From: Butyricicoccus pullicaecorum
GTDB taxonomy: Bacteria > Bacillota > Clostridia > Oscillospirales > Butyricicoccaceae
Assembly: GCA_018366195.1 (NCBI GenBank)
Contig: JAGZIN010000016.1
Coordinates: 1 to 61,320 of the forward strand
Length of the DNA stretch: 61,320 nucleotides
Direction of reading: 5' to 3'
Shown: positions 51,728 through 61,236 of the stretch, piece after piece
Layout of the letters: each line of letters starts with the position of its first letter
How positions within the stretch are numbered: the first letter of the stretch is position 1
Notes under the pieces: model-generated
The model's input: the letters and a program-made list of their open reading frames with translations, nothing else
What the model was told of the DNA's origin: nothing
Databases searched by the model: none
Program-made: the position numbers and the translations under genes

Positions 51728-51774
51728 AGAAAACCTCTGAAGTCCATTACAAATTTTTCGGGGAAAGCAAGATG

Positions 51775-51803
51775 ATTATATAACAATCATGGCCGAAAAA
51801 CAA
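51775..51803 (-). promoter_or_regulatory. Promoter of the AraC gene
   Basis: On the minus strand: TTGTTT (51803-51798), a 17-base spacer and TATAAT (51780-51775). Confidence 0.7.
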
Positions 51804-51866
51804 GTCTATACCGTGAAAAACCCCAAGAGATTGTTTCAAAATTATGCTTTTTGCTGACCCGGAAAA

Positions 51867-51908
51867 ACAATCCGGCAAATTAGACAAACAGTCGGATAAT
51901 AATTTAGA
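51867..51908. promoter_or_regulatory. Imperfect direct repeat, possible AraC sites
   Basis: ACAATCCGGCAAATTAGA and ACAGTCGGATAATAATTTAGA start 21 bases apart, two helix turns, about 60 bases ahead of the transporter -35 box. AraC-type dimers often bind such repeats. Confidence 0.35.
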
Positions 51909-51967
51909 TATAATAAACGAAAACTTCAAAAACAGCAAGATATATAAAAAATATCGCAAGAAACGGC

Positions 51968-51995
51968 TTGATAAGATTCTTTAGAAAGCTATACT
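51968..51995 (+). promoter_or_regulatory. Promoter of the sugar transporter operon
   Basis: TTGATA (51968-51973), a 16-base spacer and TATACT (51990-51995). A CGGCATA/TATGCCG hairpin (52009-52028) lies in the leader. Confidence 0.65.
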
Positions 51996-52053
51996 GAAAA
52001 CACAAGGACGGCATACAGCACTATGCCGGAATGAGAAAAGGGAGGAAAACAAA

Positions 52054-53394
52054 ATGAAGAAGCTATTCAGCGTTATTCTGTGTACATCAATGGTTGCCTC
52101 TTTGGTCGCAGGCTGCGGAGGCGGTCAGAAGCCGGACAATGCGGAGAACGGTGGTTCCGCAGCAGCGCAAGGTACCATTAAGGTGGCTGCACTGGAAACC
52201 GGTTATGGTGCTGCGATGTGGGGCGAGGTTTGTGAGGCATTTACAGCAGAAACAGGAATCAAGGTGGAGTTGACCACCGACAAGAAGCTGGAGGACGTGA
52301 TTGGACCCTCCATGCAGGGCGGCGATTATCCAGATGTCATTCATCTGGCAACTGGACGTGAGGCAGCTCTGACCGAACAGTTCATCAAGGGAAATCTGAT
52401 TGAGGAGGTTACTGATGTTCTGTCGATGCAGGTGCCCGGAGAGGAAGCGAAGGTTTCTGACAAAATTGCGGGCGGCTTTACCGATACCTCTTTGACCAAT
52501 CCGTATGGCGATGGAAAGACCTACCTGATGCCGATGTTTTATTCTCCGTGTGGTCTGTTTTATAACGCAGGTCTTTTAGAGCAAAAGGGCTGGTCGGTTC
52601 CAAGCACTTGGGAGGAAATGTGGGAGCTGGGAGAAAAGGCAAAGGCAGAGGGAATTTCCCTGTTCACCTATCCGACCACCGGCTATTTTGATACCTTCTT
52701 CTATGCACTGATGTATTCCGTTGGCGGACCGGAGTTCTTTGATAAGGCAACTCATTACGAAGAAGGTATCTGGGAGACTCCGGAAGCACAGAAGTGCTTT
52801 GATATCATTGCAAAGCTGGCAAGCTATACCAATCCGATTACACCAGCACAGGCAAATGACCAGGACTTTACCCAGAATCAGCAGCTTGTTCTGGATAACA
52901 AGGCAATCTTTATGCCAAACGGCACTTGGATTGTAGGCGAAATGGAAGCAGCACCACGGGCAGAAGGTTTTCAGTGGGGTATGACTGCACTGCCTGCCGT
53001 AGAAAAGGGTGGAGACGGTTACAGCTACACATGGTTTGAACAGGCATGGATTCCATCTGGCGCAGAAAATGTAGATGCTGCAAAGCAGTTCCTGGCATTC
53101 CTGTACAGCGATAAGGCATGTGAAATTTTTGCAAAGTCCAATGCAATTCAGCCGGTACTCAATATTGCAGACAAACTGCAGGGCGACAATGTCATGTTCT
53201 ATTCGATTTATGACAATGGTGCCAAGGCTGCAATGGGTAACTTCGCTGCATTCGAAGCGATTCCGGGCGTGGAAGTGCGTACCGTATTCTTTGATCCGGT
53301 CAACTCGCTGGTATCTGGTGATATGACGAAGGAAGCATGGGTAGACGGCATTATTCAGGCAAGCGACCAAATGCGTGCAAATCTGAAACAGTAA
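52054..53394 (+). CDS. Sugar ABC transporter, substrate-binding lipoprotein
   Basis: 446 residues. Lipoprotein signal peptide with lipobox LVAGC (Cys21) and a Gly/Asn-rich linker; the rest is a cluster B binding fold of the CUT1 type. Aromatic-rich stretches (TWFEQAWIPSG, FYSPCGLFYN) would stack on the sugar. Close to binding proteins for N-acetylhexosamine or diacetylchitobiose. GGGAGGAAAA precedes the ATG. First of five genes ending with GH112, so a galactosyl disaccharide is the likely ligand. Confidence 0.92.
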   Translation: MKKLFSVILCTSMVASLVAGCGGGQKPDNAENGGSAAAQGTIKVAALETGYGAAMWGEVCEAFTAETGIKVELTTDKKLEDVIGPSMQGGDYPDVIHLATGREAALTEQFIKGNLIEEVTDVLSMQVPGEEAKVSDKIAGGFTDTSLTNPYGDGKTYLMPMFYSPCGLFYNAGLLEQKGWSVPSTWEEMWELGEKAKAEGISLFTYPTTGYFDTFFYALMYSVGGPEFFDKATHYEEGIWETPEAQKCFDIIAKLASYTNPITPAQANDQDFTQNQQLVLDNKAIFMPNGTWIVGEMEAAPRAEGFQWGMTALPAVEKGGDGYSYTWFEQAWIPSGAENVDAAKQFLAFLYSDKACEIFAKSNAIQPVLNIADKLQGDNVMFYSIYDNGAKAAMGNFAAFEAIPGVEVRTVFFDPVNSLVSGDMTKEAWVDGIIQASDQMRANLKQ

Positions 53395-53472
53395 CTTAGG
53401 TTTTGTGGCGGCGGGCAGGTTACACTGCCCGCCGTACTTCATGAATCCTGCAAGGGAAAGGAATCAGTCACG

Positions 53473-54357
53473 ATGAAAGAAAACAAAGGGCTAAAATGGT
53501 TTCGGTTTGTGTGCATTGCACCGGCAACAGTCTTATTCTTTGTCTTTATGATTGTGCCAACCGTTAATGTATTTCGAATTTCGCTGTATGAAAAAGGGGC
53601 ATATTCTCCAAAAGAGACATTTGTAGGATTCAAAAATTTTGCAACACTGTTGGCAGATGAAAATTTTATACGCTCCATGCAAAACATGATTTTATTGGTT
53701 GTCATGGTGACAGTCATGACTTTTGCCATTGCACTTGTTTTTGCAGGGATTTTGAGCCGCGAAAAGCTCAAAGGGCAGAATTTCTTCCGCATTGTATTTT
53801 ATATTCCCAATATTTTGTCCGTTGTTGTCATTTCAGGAATCTTTTCTGCCGTTTATAAGCCGGAAAATGGTATGCTCAACAGCATCATTGGATTATTTCG
53901 TGATATGTCAGACCCCATTCTTTGGAAGGGACAATCGCTGGTCATGGTCAGCATCATCATTGCGATGGTCTGGCAGGCAATTGGTTATTATATGGTCATG
54001 TATATGGCATCTATGGCAAGCGTGCCGGAAAGCCTGTATGAGAGCGCCGGACTCGATGGAGCAAGCCGTGTGACGCAGTTTTTTCAAATCACCATTCCGC
54101 TGATTTGGACCAACATTCGAACGACCTTGACGTTCTTTATTATTTCTACCATCAATATGGCATTCCTGTTTGTGAAGGCGATGACCTCCGGCGGTCCGAA
54201 TGGCACTTCAGATGTGGCACTCAACTATATGTACAGCCAGAAAGATGCCGGACTTTTTGGATACAGTATGGCGATTGGCGTTGTAATTTTCCTGTTCTCA
54301 TTTGCGCTGTCGGCGCTGGTAAATAAGGTGACCGAGCGCGACCCGCTGGAATTCTGA
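53473..54357 (+). CDS. Sugar ABC transporter permease (MalF-like)
   Basis: 294 residues, six membrane helices. The EAA loop ESLYESAGLDGASRVTQFFQITIPLIWTN (near 190-220) contacts the ATPase. AAAGGAAT precedes the ATG. No ATPase gene is in the unit; CUT1 systems in Firmicutes often share one MsmX-type ATPase encoded elsewhere. Confidence 0.94.
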   Translation: MKENKGLKWFRFVCIAPATVLFFVFMIVPTVNVFRISLYEKGAYSPKETFVGFKNFATLLADENFIRSMQNMILLVVMVTVMTFAIALVFAGILSREKLKGQNFFRIVFYIPNILSVVVISGIFSAVYKPENGMLNSIIGLFRDMSDPILWKGQSLVMVSIIIAMVWQAIGYYMVMYMASMASVPESLYESAGLDGASRVTQFFQITIPLIWTNIRTTLTFFIISTINMAFLFVKAMTSGGPNGTSDVALNYMYSQKDAGLFGYSMAIGVVIFLFSFALSALVNKVTERDPLEF

Positions 54358-54371
54358 GGAGGATATCAAAT

Positions 54372-55256
54372 ATGAACAGCAAAAAGAATACAGGAGAAGG
54401 GTTATACAAGGCCTTTATTTATGTGGTGCTGGCAGCACTTGCCATTGTGATTTTGGTTCCGGTGGCATGGGTGTTCATGGCATCGCTCAAGCAGAACAGT
54501 GAATTTTATGGAAATCCATGGACACTGCCCGCAGGTTTTTATTGGAAAAATTTTGTAGATGCATGGAATACCGCAAAGATGGGGGAATATATGCTGAACT
54601 CTGTCATTGTGACAGCATTGTCTCTGGTCATACTGCTGGTTGTCGCATTGCCTGCATCTTACTGCCTGTCTCGCTTTCACTTCAAAGGAAGAAAATTCCT
54701 GAATATGGCATTTATGGCAGGGCTATTTATCAATGTCAATTATATTGTTGTTCCGATTTTTCTGATGCTGCGTGATGGAGATATTTGGCTGAAAAAACTG
54801 GTGGGAAACGGATTTTTGCTCAATAACCTCTTTGTGTTGGCGGTGATTTATGCAGCCACTGCATTGCCGTTTACCATCTATTTGCTTTCCAGCTATTTTT
54901 CAACCCTTTCTCATGAGTATGAGGAGGCTGCCTATATTGATGGGGCGGGCTATGGAATGGCGATGTGGAGAATTATTTTCCCGATGGCAAAGCCGTCTAT
55001 TATTACGGTTATTTTATTTAATTTCCTGTCATTCTGGAATGAGTATATCATTTCTATGACACTGATGAGCTCGGTAACAGCACCAAAGACGCTGCCGGTT
55101 GGACTGCTCAATTTGATGCAGGCACAGCAGTCAGCAGCGCAATATGGTATGATGTATGCCGGTCTTGTACTGGTCATGCTGCCGACTTTGATTTTATATA
55201 TGTGCGTACAGAAGCAGTTGACGGAAGGCATGACCGCTGGCGGACTCAAGGGATAA
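54372..55256 (+). CDS. Sugar ABC transporter permease (MalG-like)
   Basis: 294 residues, six membrane helices. EAA loop EYEEAAYIDGAGYGMAMWRIIFPMAKPS near 178-205. TGAGGAGGAT precedes the ATG, overlapping the preceding stop. Forms the pore with the MalF-like partner. Confidence 0.94.
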   Translation: MNSKKNTGEGLYKAFIYVVLAALAIVILVPVAWVFMASLKQNSEFYGNPWTLPAGFYWKNFVDAWNTAKMGEYMLNSVIVTALSLVILLVVALPASYCLSRFHFKGRKFLNMAFMAGLFINVNYIVVPIFLMLRDGDIWLKKLVGNGFLLNNLFVLAVIYAATALPFTIYLLSSYFSTLSHEYEEAAYIDGAGYGMAMWRIIFPMAKPSIITVILFNFLSFWNEYIISMTLMSSVTAPKTLPVGLLNLMQAQQSAAQYGMMYAGLVLVMLPTLILYMCVQKQLTEGMTAGGLKG

Positions 55257-55272
55257 CGAGGTGATAGATTGT

Positions 55273-55476
55273 ATGGAATTTTGGAAGGAGCATATGACGC
55301 TGCGTGCAGTGCTGATTGCAGCTTTCTTTGTGCTGGGGCTTGTGCTTGTCATTGCCGGCTGGAAGATGACAGGACAGCTTGCTGGATTGGGCATTATGCT
55401 CGTGGGAGTTATCTTCCTGCTGACTGCATTATTTCTTTATAATAGACCGTATCAAACACCACATGGGACAAAGTGA
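55273..55476 (+). CDS. Small membrane protein in the GH112 operon
   Basis: 67 residues, two membrane segments (about 12-31 and 36-55) with a basic C-tail. ATG 55273 lies 7 bases behind GAGGTGAT; GTG 55261 overlaps that site. It sits 9 bases before the GH112 gene, between transporter and enzyme. No family recognised; it may assist the permease. Confidence 0.65.
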   Translation: MEFWKEHMTLRAVLIAAFFVLGLVLVIAGWKMTGQLAGLGIMLVGVIFLLTALFLYNRPYQTPHGTK

Positions 55477-55485
55477 GGGCTCACA

Positions 55486-57663
55486 ATGACAGAACAGAAG
55501 CAAGATTTGAAGCATGGACGGGTAACCATTCCGACCAATCTGGATATCGTACCAGAAACGATAGAGATACTCAAGCGTTGGGGTGCAGATGCCATACGCG
55601 ATTGCGATGGAACAGAGTTTCCGGAGGAGCTGACCAAAACGGGGGCAAAAATTTATGCCACCTATTATACAACGCGTAAGGATAACGCTTGGGCAAAGGC
55701 AAATCCTGATGAAGTACAGCAGTGTTACATTATGACGGCTTTTCATACCGCGACTGGTGGTATGCTGGAAATTCCCTTGATGCAGGGCATTTCCAAGGAA
55801 CTGATGCAGGTCAACACAAGAGATGATATGACACGCTGGTGGGAAGTCATTGACCGCACGACCGGAGAAGTACTGCCGCCCAGCTTGTGGCGATATTGTG
55901 AGGAAACTGGCTGCGTTGAGATTGCTGCGCCGCAGGCATTTCATGAATATACGGTGAGCTTCCTTGCCTATATCATTTGGGACCCCGTGCACATGTATAA
56001 TGCCGTAACCAATGACTGGAAGGATTTTGAACATCAGATTACCTTTGATGTGCGTCAGCCAAAGACCCACCAATATACAATGGAGCGGCTGCGTCAATTC
56101 TGTGAGGAACACCCGTATGTCAATGTCATTCGTTATACCACATTTTTCCATCAGTTTACCCTGATGTTTGATGAGCTCAAGCGTGAAAAGTATGTGGATT
56201 GGTATGGCTATTCGGCATCGGTAAGCCCCTATATTTTGGAGCAGTTCGAGCGGGAAGTGGGATATCCATTCCGTCCGGAGTATATCATTGACCAAGGATA
56301 TTATAACAATCAGTATCGCGTGCCAAGTCAGGAGTTCCTTGACTTTCAGGCATTTCAACGTCGTGAGGTGGCAAAGCTTGCCAAGGAAATGGTGGATATC
56401 ACACATGAATGTGGTAAGGAAGCCATGATGTTTTTAGGGGACCACTGGATTGGAACCGAACCGTTTATGCCGGAATTTTCCACAATTGGGCTTGACGCTG
56501 TGGTTGGCAGTGTGGGAAATGGCAGCACCCTGCGCCTGATTTCGGACATTCCGGGGGTCAAATATACCGAGGGACGTTTCCTGCCCTATTTTTTTCCGGA
56601 TACCTTTCATGAAGGGGGAGACCCTGTCAAAGAAGCAAAGGAGAACTGGGTGACTGCAAGGCGTGCAATCCTGCGCAAGCCCATTGACCGCATTGGATAT
56701 GGCGGGTACTTAAAGCTTGCATTGGATTTTCCGGAGTTTATTGACTATGTAGAGGACGTGTGCAACGAATTTCGAGAGCTGTATGAAAATGCACGAAATA
56801 CCACTCCCTATTGTGTCAAAACCGTCGCAGTTCTGAATAGCTGGGGGAAAATTCGAAGCTGGGGCTGTCATATGGTACATCATGCCCTGTACCAAAAACA
56901 GAATTATAGCTATGCAGGCATTATAGAAGCACTTTCCGGCGCACCGTTCGATGTAAAATTTATTTCCTTTGCAGATTTGAAGGAAGATGCAGGAATTTTG
57001 GATTTGGTAGATGTCATCATCAATGTGGGAGACGGAGATACCGCGCATACTGGCGGTGCAGTCTGGGAGGACGCACAAATTACGGCAAAGATTCGTGCAT
57101 TTGTACACAACGGAGGCGGATTTATCGGCGTGGGTGAACCGTCTGGTCATCAGTATCAGGGACACTATTTACAGCTTGCCAGCATGATGGGCGTAGAAAA
57201 AGAAACAGGATTCACCCTCAATTATGACAAGTATAATTGGGAGGAGCATAGCGGACATTTCATTTTGCAGGATATCACAAAGCCTGTGGACTTTGGTGAG
57301 GGTAAAAAAAGCATATATGCCTATGAAGGAACAGAAATTCTGGTACAGCGGGAAAAAGAAGTCCAGATGGCAGTCAAGGATTTTGGAAAGGGACGGTCGG
57401 TTTATATCAGCGGACTGCCATACAGCTTTGAGAACAGCCGCATTTTGTACCGCAGTATTCTTTGGAGCACCCACAGCGAGACAGAGCTGAAGCATTGGTT
57501 TAGCACAAACTTTCATACAGAGGTACATGCGTATGTCAAAAATGGAAAGTATTGTGTGGTCAATAACACCTATGTGCCGCAGGATACTGTGGTATATCGC
57601 GGCGATGGAAGCAGCTTTGCACTGCATTTGGAGGCGAACGAGATTCGCTGGTATGAAATGTAA
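55486..57663 (+). CDS. GH112 galactosyl disaccharide phosphorylase
   Basis: 725 residues, close in order and length to Bifidobacterium longum lacto-N-biose phosphorylase. Shared stretches are RWGADAIRDCDGTEFPEE, FHEYTVSFLAYIIWDPV, and FLGDHWIGTEP with the probable catalytic Asp319, then YTEGRFLPYFFPDTF and GGGFIGVGEPS. GH112 enzymes cleave Gal-beta-1,3-GalNAc/GlcNAc, or Gal-beta-1,4-rhamnose, with phosphate to galactose 1-phosphate. Which one applies here is open. GTGAGGG precedes the ATG. No kinase or epimerase genes follow, so further steps are encoded elsewhere. Confidence 0.93.
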   Translation: MTEQKQDLKHGRVTIPTNLDIVPETIEILKRWGADAIRDCDGTEFPEELTKTGAKIYATYYTTRKDNAWAKANPDEVQQCYIMTAFHTATGGMLEIPLMQGISKELMQVNTRDDMTRWWEVIDRTTGEVLPPSLWRYCEETGCVEIAAPQAFHEYTVSFLAYIIWDPVHMYNAVTNDWKDFEHQITFDVRQPKTHQYTMERLRQFCEEHPYVNVIRYTTFFHQFTLMFDELKREKYVDWYGYSASVSPYILEQFEREVGYPFRPEYIIDQGYYNNQYRVPSQEFLDFQAFQRREVAKLAKEMVDITHECGKEAMMFLGDHWIGTEPFMPEFSTIGLDAVVGSVGNGSTLRLISDIPGVKYTEGRFLPYFFPDTFHEGGDPVKEAKENWVTARRAILRKPIDRIGYGGYLKLALDFPEFIDYVEDVCNEFRELYENARNTTPYCVKTVAVLNSWGKIRSWGCHMVHHALYQKQNYSYAGIIEALSGAPFDVKFISFADLKEDAGILDLVDVIINVGDGDTAHTGGAVWEDAQITAKIRAFVHNGGGFIGVGEPSGHQYQGHYLQLASMMGVEKETGFTLNYDKYNWEEHSGHFILQDITKPVDFGEGKKSIYAYEGTEILVQREKEVQMAVKDFGKGRSVYISGLPYSFENSRILYRSILWSTHSETELKHWFSTNFHTEVHAYVKNGKYCVVNNTYVPQDTVVYRGDGSSFALHLEANEIRWYEM

Positions 57664-57701
57664 GACAGGCGGAGAGAATCAAGGGAAACATTGCTTTTTT
57701 A

Positions 57702-57730
57702 TTGCATTTTTTTGTATTTTGCTTTATAAT
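57702..57730 (+). promoter_or_regulatory. Promoter of the methyltransferase gene
   Basis: TTGCAT (57702-57707), a 17-base spacer and TATAAT (57725-57730). Confidence 0.65.
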
Positions 57731-57772
57731 AAAGCGTGATTGACAGGATATGATACAGGAGTTGAAAAAGCA

Positions 57773-58618
57773 ATGATGACAAAATTTCTTTTGGCACTCA
57801 ATCGGCTGTTCCCTCTGCCCGTACACCCCTTTAATTTGCAGAATGAGGGAAAAGAAAGCTATGCAATGTGGCAGTATGAGCGCGGCGCCAACACGATTGC
57901 ATTTTATACAGAACGGTATACACCAGAAGAAATGTTTCGCGATAAGGTCGTTCTCGATGTTGGGTGCGGCGCTGGTGGAAAGACCATGTATTATGCTTCG
58001 CAGGGCGTTGCCAAGATTGTTGGCATGGATATTGTTTCGCATTATCAGGAGGAAGCAGAGGCACTGGCAAGACAGCTTGGCTATGCAGACCGCTTTACTT
58101 TTGTTGCAGGAGATGCCGCACAGACTGGATTTGAGGCAAACAGCTTCGATACCATCATTATGAATGATGCAATGGAGCACGTGGATAGGCCGGACTTGGT
58201 TTTGGCAGAGGTGCGCCGAATTCTGAAGCCGGGCGGCAGATTGTATGTCAATTTCCCACCATACTATCACCCTTTTGGTGCGCATCTATCCGATCTCATT
58301 GCAATTCCGTGGGTGCACATGTTCTTTTCTGAGGATACCTTGGTGGCAGCCTATAAGGAACTGTGTAAAACGGTTCCAGATGGAGACAATCGTATCGCAT
58401 TCCGTATTTCCAAAAATGCACAGGGAAAAGAGTATTTTTCTTATATCAATCACATGACCATCAAACGCTTTGACGGACTGCGGGCACAAGCTGGTCTCAA
58501 GCAGGCGTATTATCGGGAAGTGCCGCTGAGGGGATTCTTAAAGCCCTTTGCAAAGCTCCCGTTGCTCAAAGAGTGTTTTGTGAAGATGGTTGTTTGTGTG
58601 TTTGAAAAAGAATCCTGA
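57773..58618 (+). CDS. SAM-dependent methyltransferase, class I
   Basis: 281 residues. SAM-binding motif LDVGCGAGGKTMYYA near 64-78, acidic GMDIVS near 91, then AEVRRILKPGGRLYVNFPPYYHPFG near 155-180. The substrate is not indicated. CAGGAG lies 10 bases before ATG 57773; an ATG follows directly. Own promoter and terminator; no functional link with GH112 is evident. Confidence 0.88.
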   Translation: MMTKFLLALNRLFPLPVHPFNLQNEGKESYAMWQYERGANTIAFYTERYTPEEMFRDKVVLDVGCGAGGKTMYYASQGVAKIVGMDIVSHYQEEAEALARQLGYADRFTFVAGDAAQTGFEANSFDTIIMNDAMEHVDRPDLVLAEVRRILKPGGRLYVNFPPYYHPFGAHLSDLIAIPWVHMFFSEDTLVAAYKELCKTVPDGDNRIAFRISKNAQGKEYFSYINHMTIKRFDGLRAQAGLKQAYYREVPLRGFLKPFAKLPLLKECFVKMVVCVFEKES

Positions 58619-58622
58619 TTCC

Positions 58623-58657
58623 AAGAGACGAACTGCTTTGTGGTTCGTCTCTTTTTT
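58623..58657 (+). terminator. Terminator of the methyltransferase gene
   Basis: AAGAGACGAAC pairs with GTTCGTCTCTT, then T. Confidence 0.9.
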
Positions 58658-58759
58658 ATCAGAAATAGGAAGCAATGACCTGTTTCGACTTTTCTTGTGG
58701 GGGCTATGCCAAAAAGAAGAGAAGAAAAATGTACAATATGCTGAAAAGATGGAATCAGA

Positions 58760-58788
58760 TTGACAATATATTTGGAGGAGTATATAAT
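58760..58788 (+). promoter_or_regulatory. Promoter of the GH63 gene
   Basis: Consensus TTGACA (58760-58765), a 17-base spacer and TATAAT (58783-58788), 88 bases before the ATG. The stretch to the gene is AT-rich and shows no clear structure. Confidence 0.8.
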
Positions 58789-58876
58789 ATAGCCATAATT
58801 TGTAAATTGGATTTACTAATAAATCTAATAAACAAGTAATTGAAACAAACAAACGAGGGGAAATCAGGAGGAGCTT

Positions 58877-61183
58877 ATGAAAAGACGATTGAGACATGGC
58901 GTGAGTTTGCTGTTGGCTGCCTGCATCACAACAAGTACATTCGGGGGAGCTCTTGCAAATGCAGAATCCACCGGATACAAAATTGAGGATTTTGCAAATG
59001 TGCTGGACGTCACTGCACGATTGGATTATGAGCCGTATGGATACTACTCTACGAGCAGATACAATGCCTTTTCCGACATGGGAGCATGGCATGGGTATCA
59101 TTTGCATGCACTAGATGCGCTCAGCTCTTATGGCGGATTTGCAGGACCCCATATCATTGTGCAAGATGTTGGAATGAATTTGTCGGATTGCATCAGCCGT
59201 CTGGAGCTGTCGCAGGCAGATGGAACGAAAATAGACCTTACAGGCGCAAGACCCTATATGGCATACTATCCGGGACGACTCGTGCAATATTATGAGGTAC
59301 GAGATGAATATAAGGTAACCTTGGAATTGATTTTCGTGAGTGGAAGAACAAATTTGGTTCGTGCACAGATTGAAAACTATCAGGATAAACCGCTGGTTCT
59401 GAATGTTGGCTGGAGTGGTCGTGTATTTTCGGAAAATAAAATGGGGACAAAAACATATCCGACCAATGTTACCCTAGGAACGGCAGAAAATGGTGTGCAG
59501 GTTTCCTTTGCAGAAGGAAGCAAGGGCTGGACAACAACACCGGAAATGAAATATACAATTCGGCACAGTGAGCCAGTCAGCACACAAATTGCGGACAATA
59601 AGCTGAGCTATGTGTCAAAAGCATCAAAGCCAGTTACCATCACAAAGGGCAAACCATATATCACCTATACCACGGAAAGCTTTACGTTTACGAAGGAAGA
59701 GGCAGACAAGGAATCCAAAACGGTTCAGACATTGCTGGCAAAACCCGAAAAGGCGTTTGCGGATAACCGCACCAGATGGGAGGGGTATCTGGATAAGACC
59801 TTTGATAAGGCAGATGATGTGGCAAAACCATATAAGAATGCAACGGTAAAGGCGATGGAGACGCTGATTACAAACTGGAGAAGTCCAGCAGGTATGTTCA
59901 AGCACAGCGGATTAACACCGTCTATGTCGTATAAGTGGTTTAATGGCGTTTGGGGCTGGGATACATGGAAAAATGCAGCTGGTATTGCTGCATTTGACCC
60001 TGAGCTTGCAAAGGACGGAATTCGCTGCATGTTTGATTATCAGATTCAGCCGACTGACCCGGTAAGACCGCAGGACGCTGGTACGATTTTTGATTGCTTC
60101 AGCTATCCAGAGGATTCCGGAAACTATCGCAATTCAAAACCGCCGCTCTCTGCATGGGGCGTTTGGAAGGTGTATCAGGAATCTCAGGATAAGGCATTTT
60201 TGAATGAGATGTATCCAAGGTTGACGGCATATCATAACTGGTGGTATACTAACCGTGATACAGACCAAAATGGTGTGGCTGAGTATGGTGCGATGGTAGA
60301 TGACCTCCATTACCAAAGAGATGATAAGAAACAGATAAAAAAAGATAAAGATGGAAAGCCTCTGCTCGATGTAGCAGCAATCATTGAGGCAGCTGCGTGG
60401 GAAAGCGGAATGGACAATGCAACTCGCTTTGATCAGGAGGGCAGCGGCAAAGATGACATTGGTGTTCAGGTATTTGAAAACACCGACAAGAGTGGAAAGG
60501 TGATTGGATATTCCATCAATCAGGAATCTGTGGATTTGAATGCAATGCTGTATGCAGAGAAAGCATTCTTAAAATCAATTGCTTTGGAAATTGGTAAGAC
60601 CGAAGATGCCAAGAAGTACGAGAGTGAAGCAAAGAAATTAGCTGAATATATCAATGCGAATATGTGGGATGAAAAGACCGGATTCTATTATGATTTGCAA
60701 ATCAGCAAAGATGGGACGCAGAAAAAGCTGTTGACCAACCGTGGAAAGGGTACAGAAGGCTGGATGCCGCTTTGGGCAAAGCTTGCGCCTGAAAACCGTG
60801 CACAAAAGGTTAAGGACAACATGATGGATTCAGGTAAGTTTAATCTTCGCGTGCCTATGCCAACTGCTTCGGCAGATAATGCAAAGTTTAACCCATATCG
60901 TTACTGGAGAGGACCCGTGTGGCTGGATCAGGCGCTGTATGGAGTAGAAGCATTGCAGAATTATGGGTATGAAGCAGAAGCAAAAGCATTGGCATATAAA
61001 CTCTTTGATGGTGCAGAGGGACTCCTGACAGATGGTCCAATTCATGAAAACTATAATCCGGTTACAGGAGAAGGATTGCACACAAAGAACTTCAGTTGGT
61101 CGGCTGCGGCATATTATATGCTTTATCAAAATGCCTTAGCAGAAACCAATCCATCAACTCAGACTGGAATCCCGATGAAGTAA
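58877..61183 (+). CDS. Secreted GH63 glycosidase (YgjK-like)
   Basis: 768 residues. Signal peptide 1-28 with cleavage near ANA-ES. An N-terminal beta-sandwich domain and a C-terminal (alpha/alpha)6 barrel, as in E. coli YgjK. The catalytic acids are probably Asp513 in WESGMDNATR and Glu724 in GPIHENYNP; GVWGWDTWK and YRYWRGPVWLDQALYG line the pocket. It hydrolyses alpha-glucosidic bonds, with substrate unknown. GGAGGAGC lies before the ATG. No cell-wall anchor is seen, so it is released or bound by charge. Single-gene unit. Confidence 0.92.
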   Translation: MKRRLRHGVSLLLAACITTSTFGGALANAESTGYKIEDFANVLDVTARLDYEPYGYYSTSRYNAFSDMGAWHGYHLHALDALSSYGGFAGPHIIVQDVGMNLSDCISRLELSQADGTKIDLTGARPYMAYYPGRLVQYYEVRDEYKVTLELIFVSGRTNLVRAQIENYQDKPLVLNVGWSGRVFSENKMGTKTYPTNVTLGTAENGVQVSFAEGSKGWTTTPEMKYTIRHSEPVSTQIADNKLSYVSKASKPVTITKGKPYITYTTESFTFTKEEADKESKTVQTLLAKPEKAFADNRTRWEGYLDKTFDKADDVAKPYKNATVKAMETLITNWRSPAGMFKHSGLTPSMSYKWFNGVWGWDTWKNAAGIAAFDPELAKDGIRCMFDYQIQPTDPVRPQDAGTIFDCFSYPEDSGNYRNSKPPLSAWGVWKVYQESQDKAFLNEMYPRLTAYHNWWYTNRDTDQNGVAEYGAMVDDLHYQRDDKKQIKKDKDGKPLLDVAAIIEAAAWESGMDNATRFDQEGSGKDDIGVQVFENTDKSGKVIGYSINQESVDLNAMLYAEKAFLKSIALEIGKTEDAKKYESEAKKLAEYINANMWDEKTGFYYDLQISKDGTQKKLLTNRGKGTEGWMPLWAKLAPENRAQKVKDNMMDSGKFNLRVPMPTASADNAKFNPYRYWRGPVWLDQALYGVEALQNYGYEAEAKALAYKLFDGAEGLLTDGPIHENYNPVTGEGLHTKNFSWSAAAYYMLYQNALAETNPSTQTGIPMK

Positions 61184-61191
61184 ATGAGGGA

Positions 61192-61226
61192 AAAGGGTGC
61201 TGTACCAAAGCGGACAGCACCCTTTT
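61192..61226 (+). terminator. Terminator of the GH63 gene
   Basis: AAAAGGGTGCTGT pairs with ACAGCACCCTTTT. Confidence 0.9.
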
Positions 61227-61236
61227 TGTGATGTAA

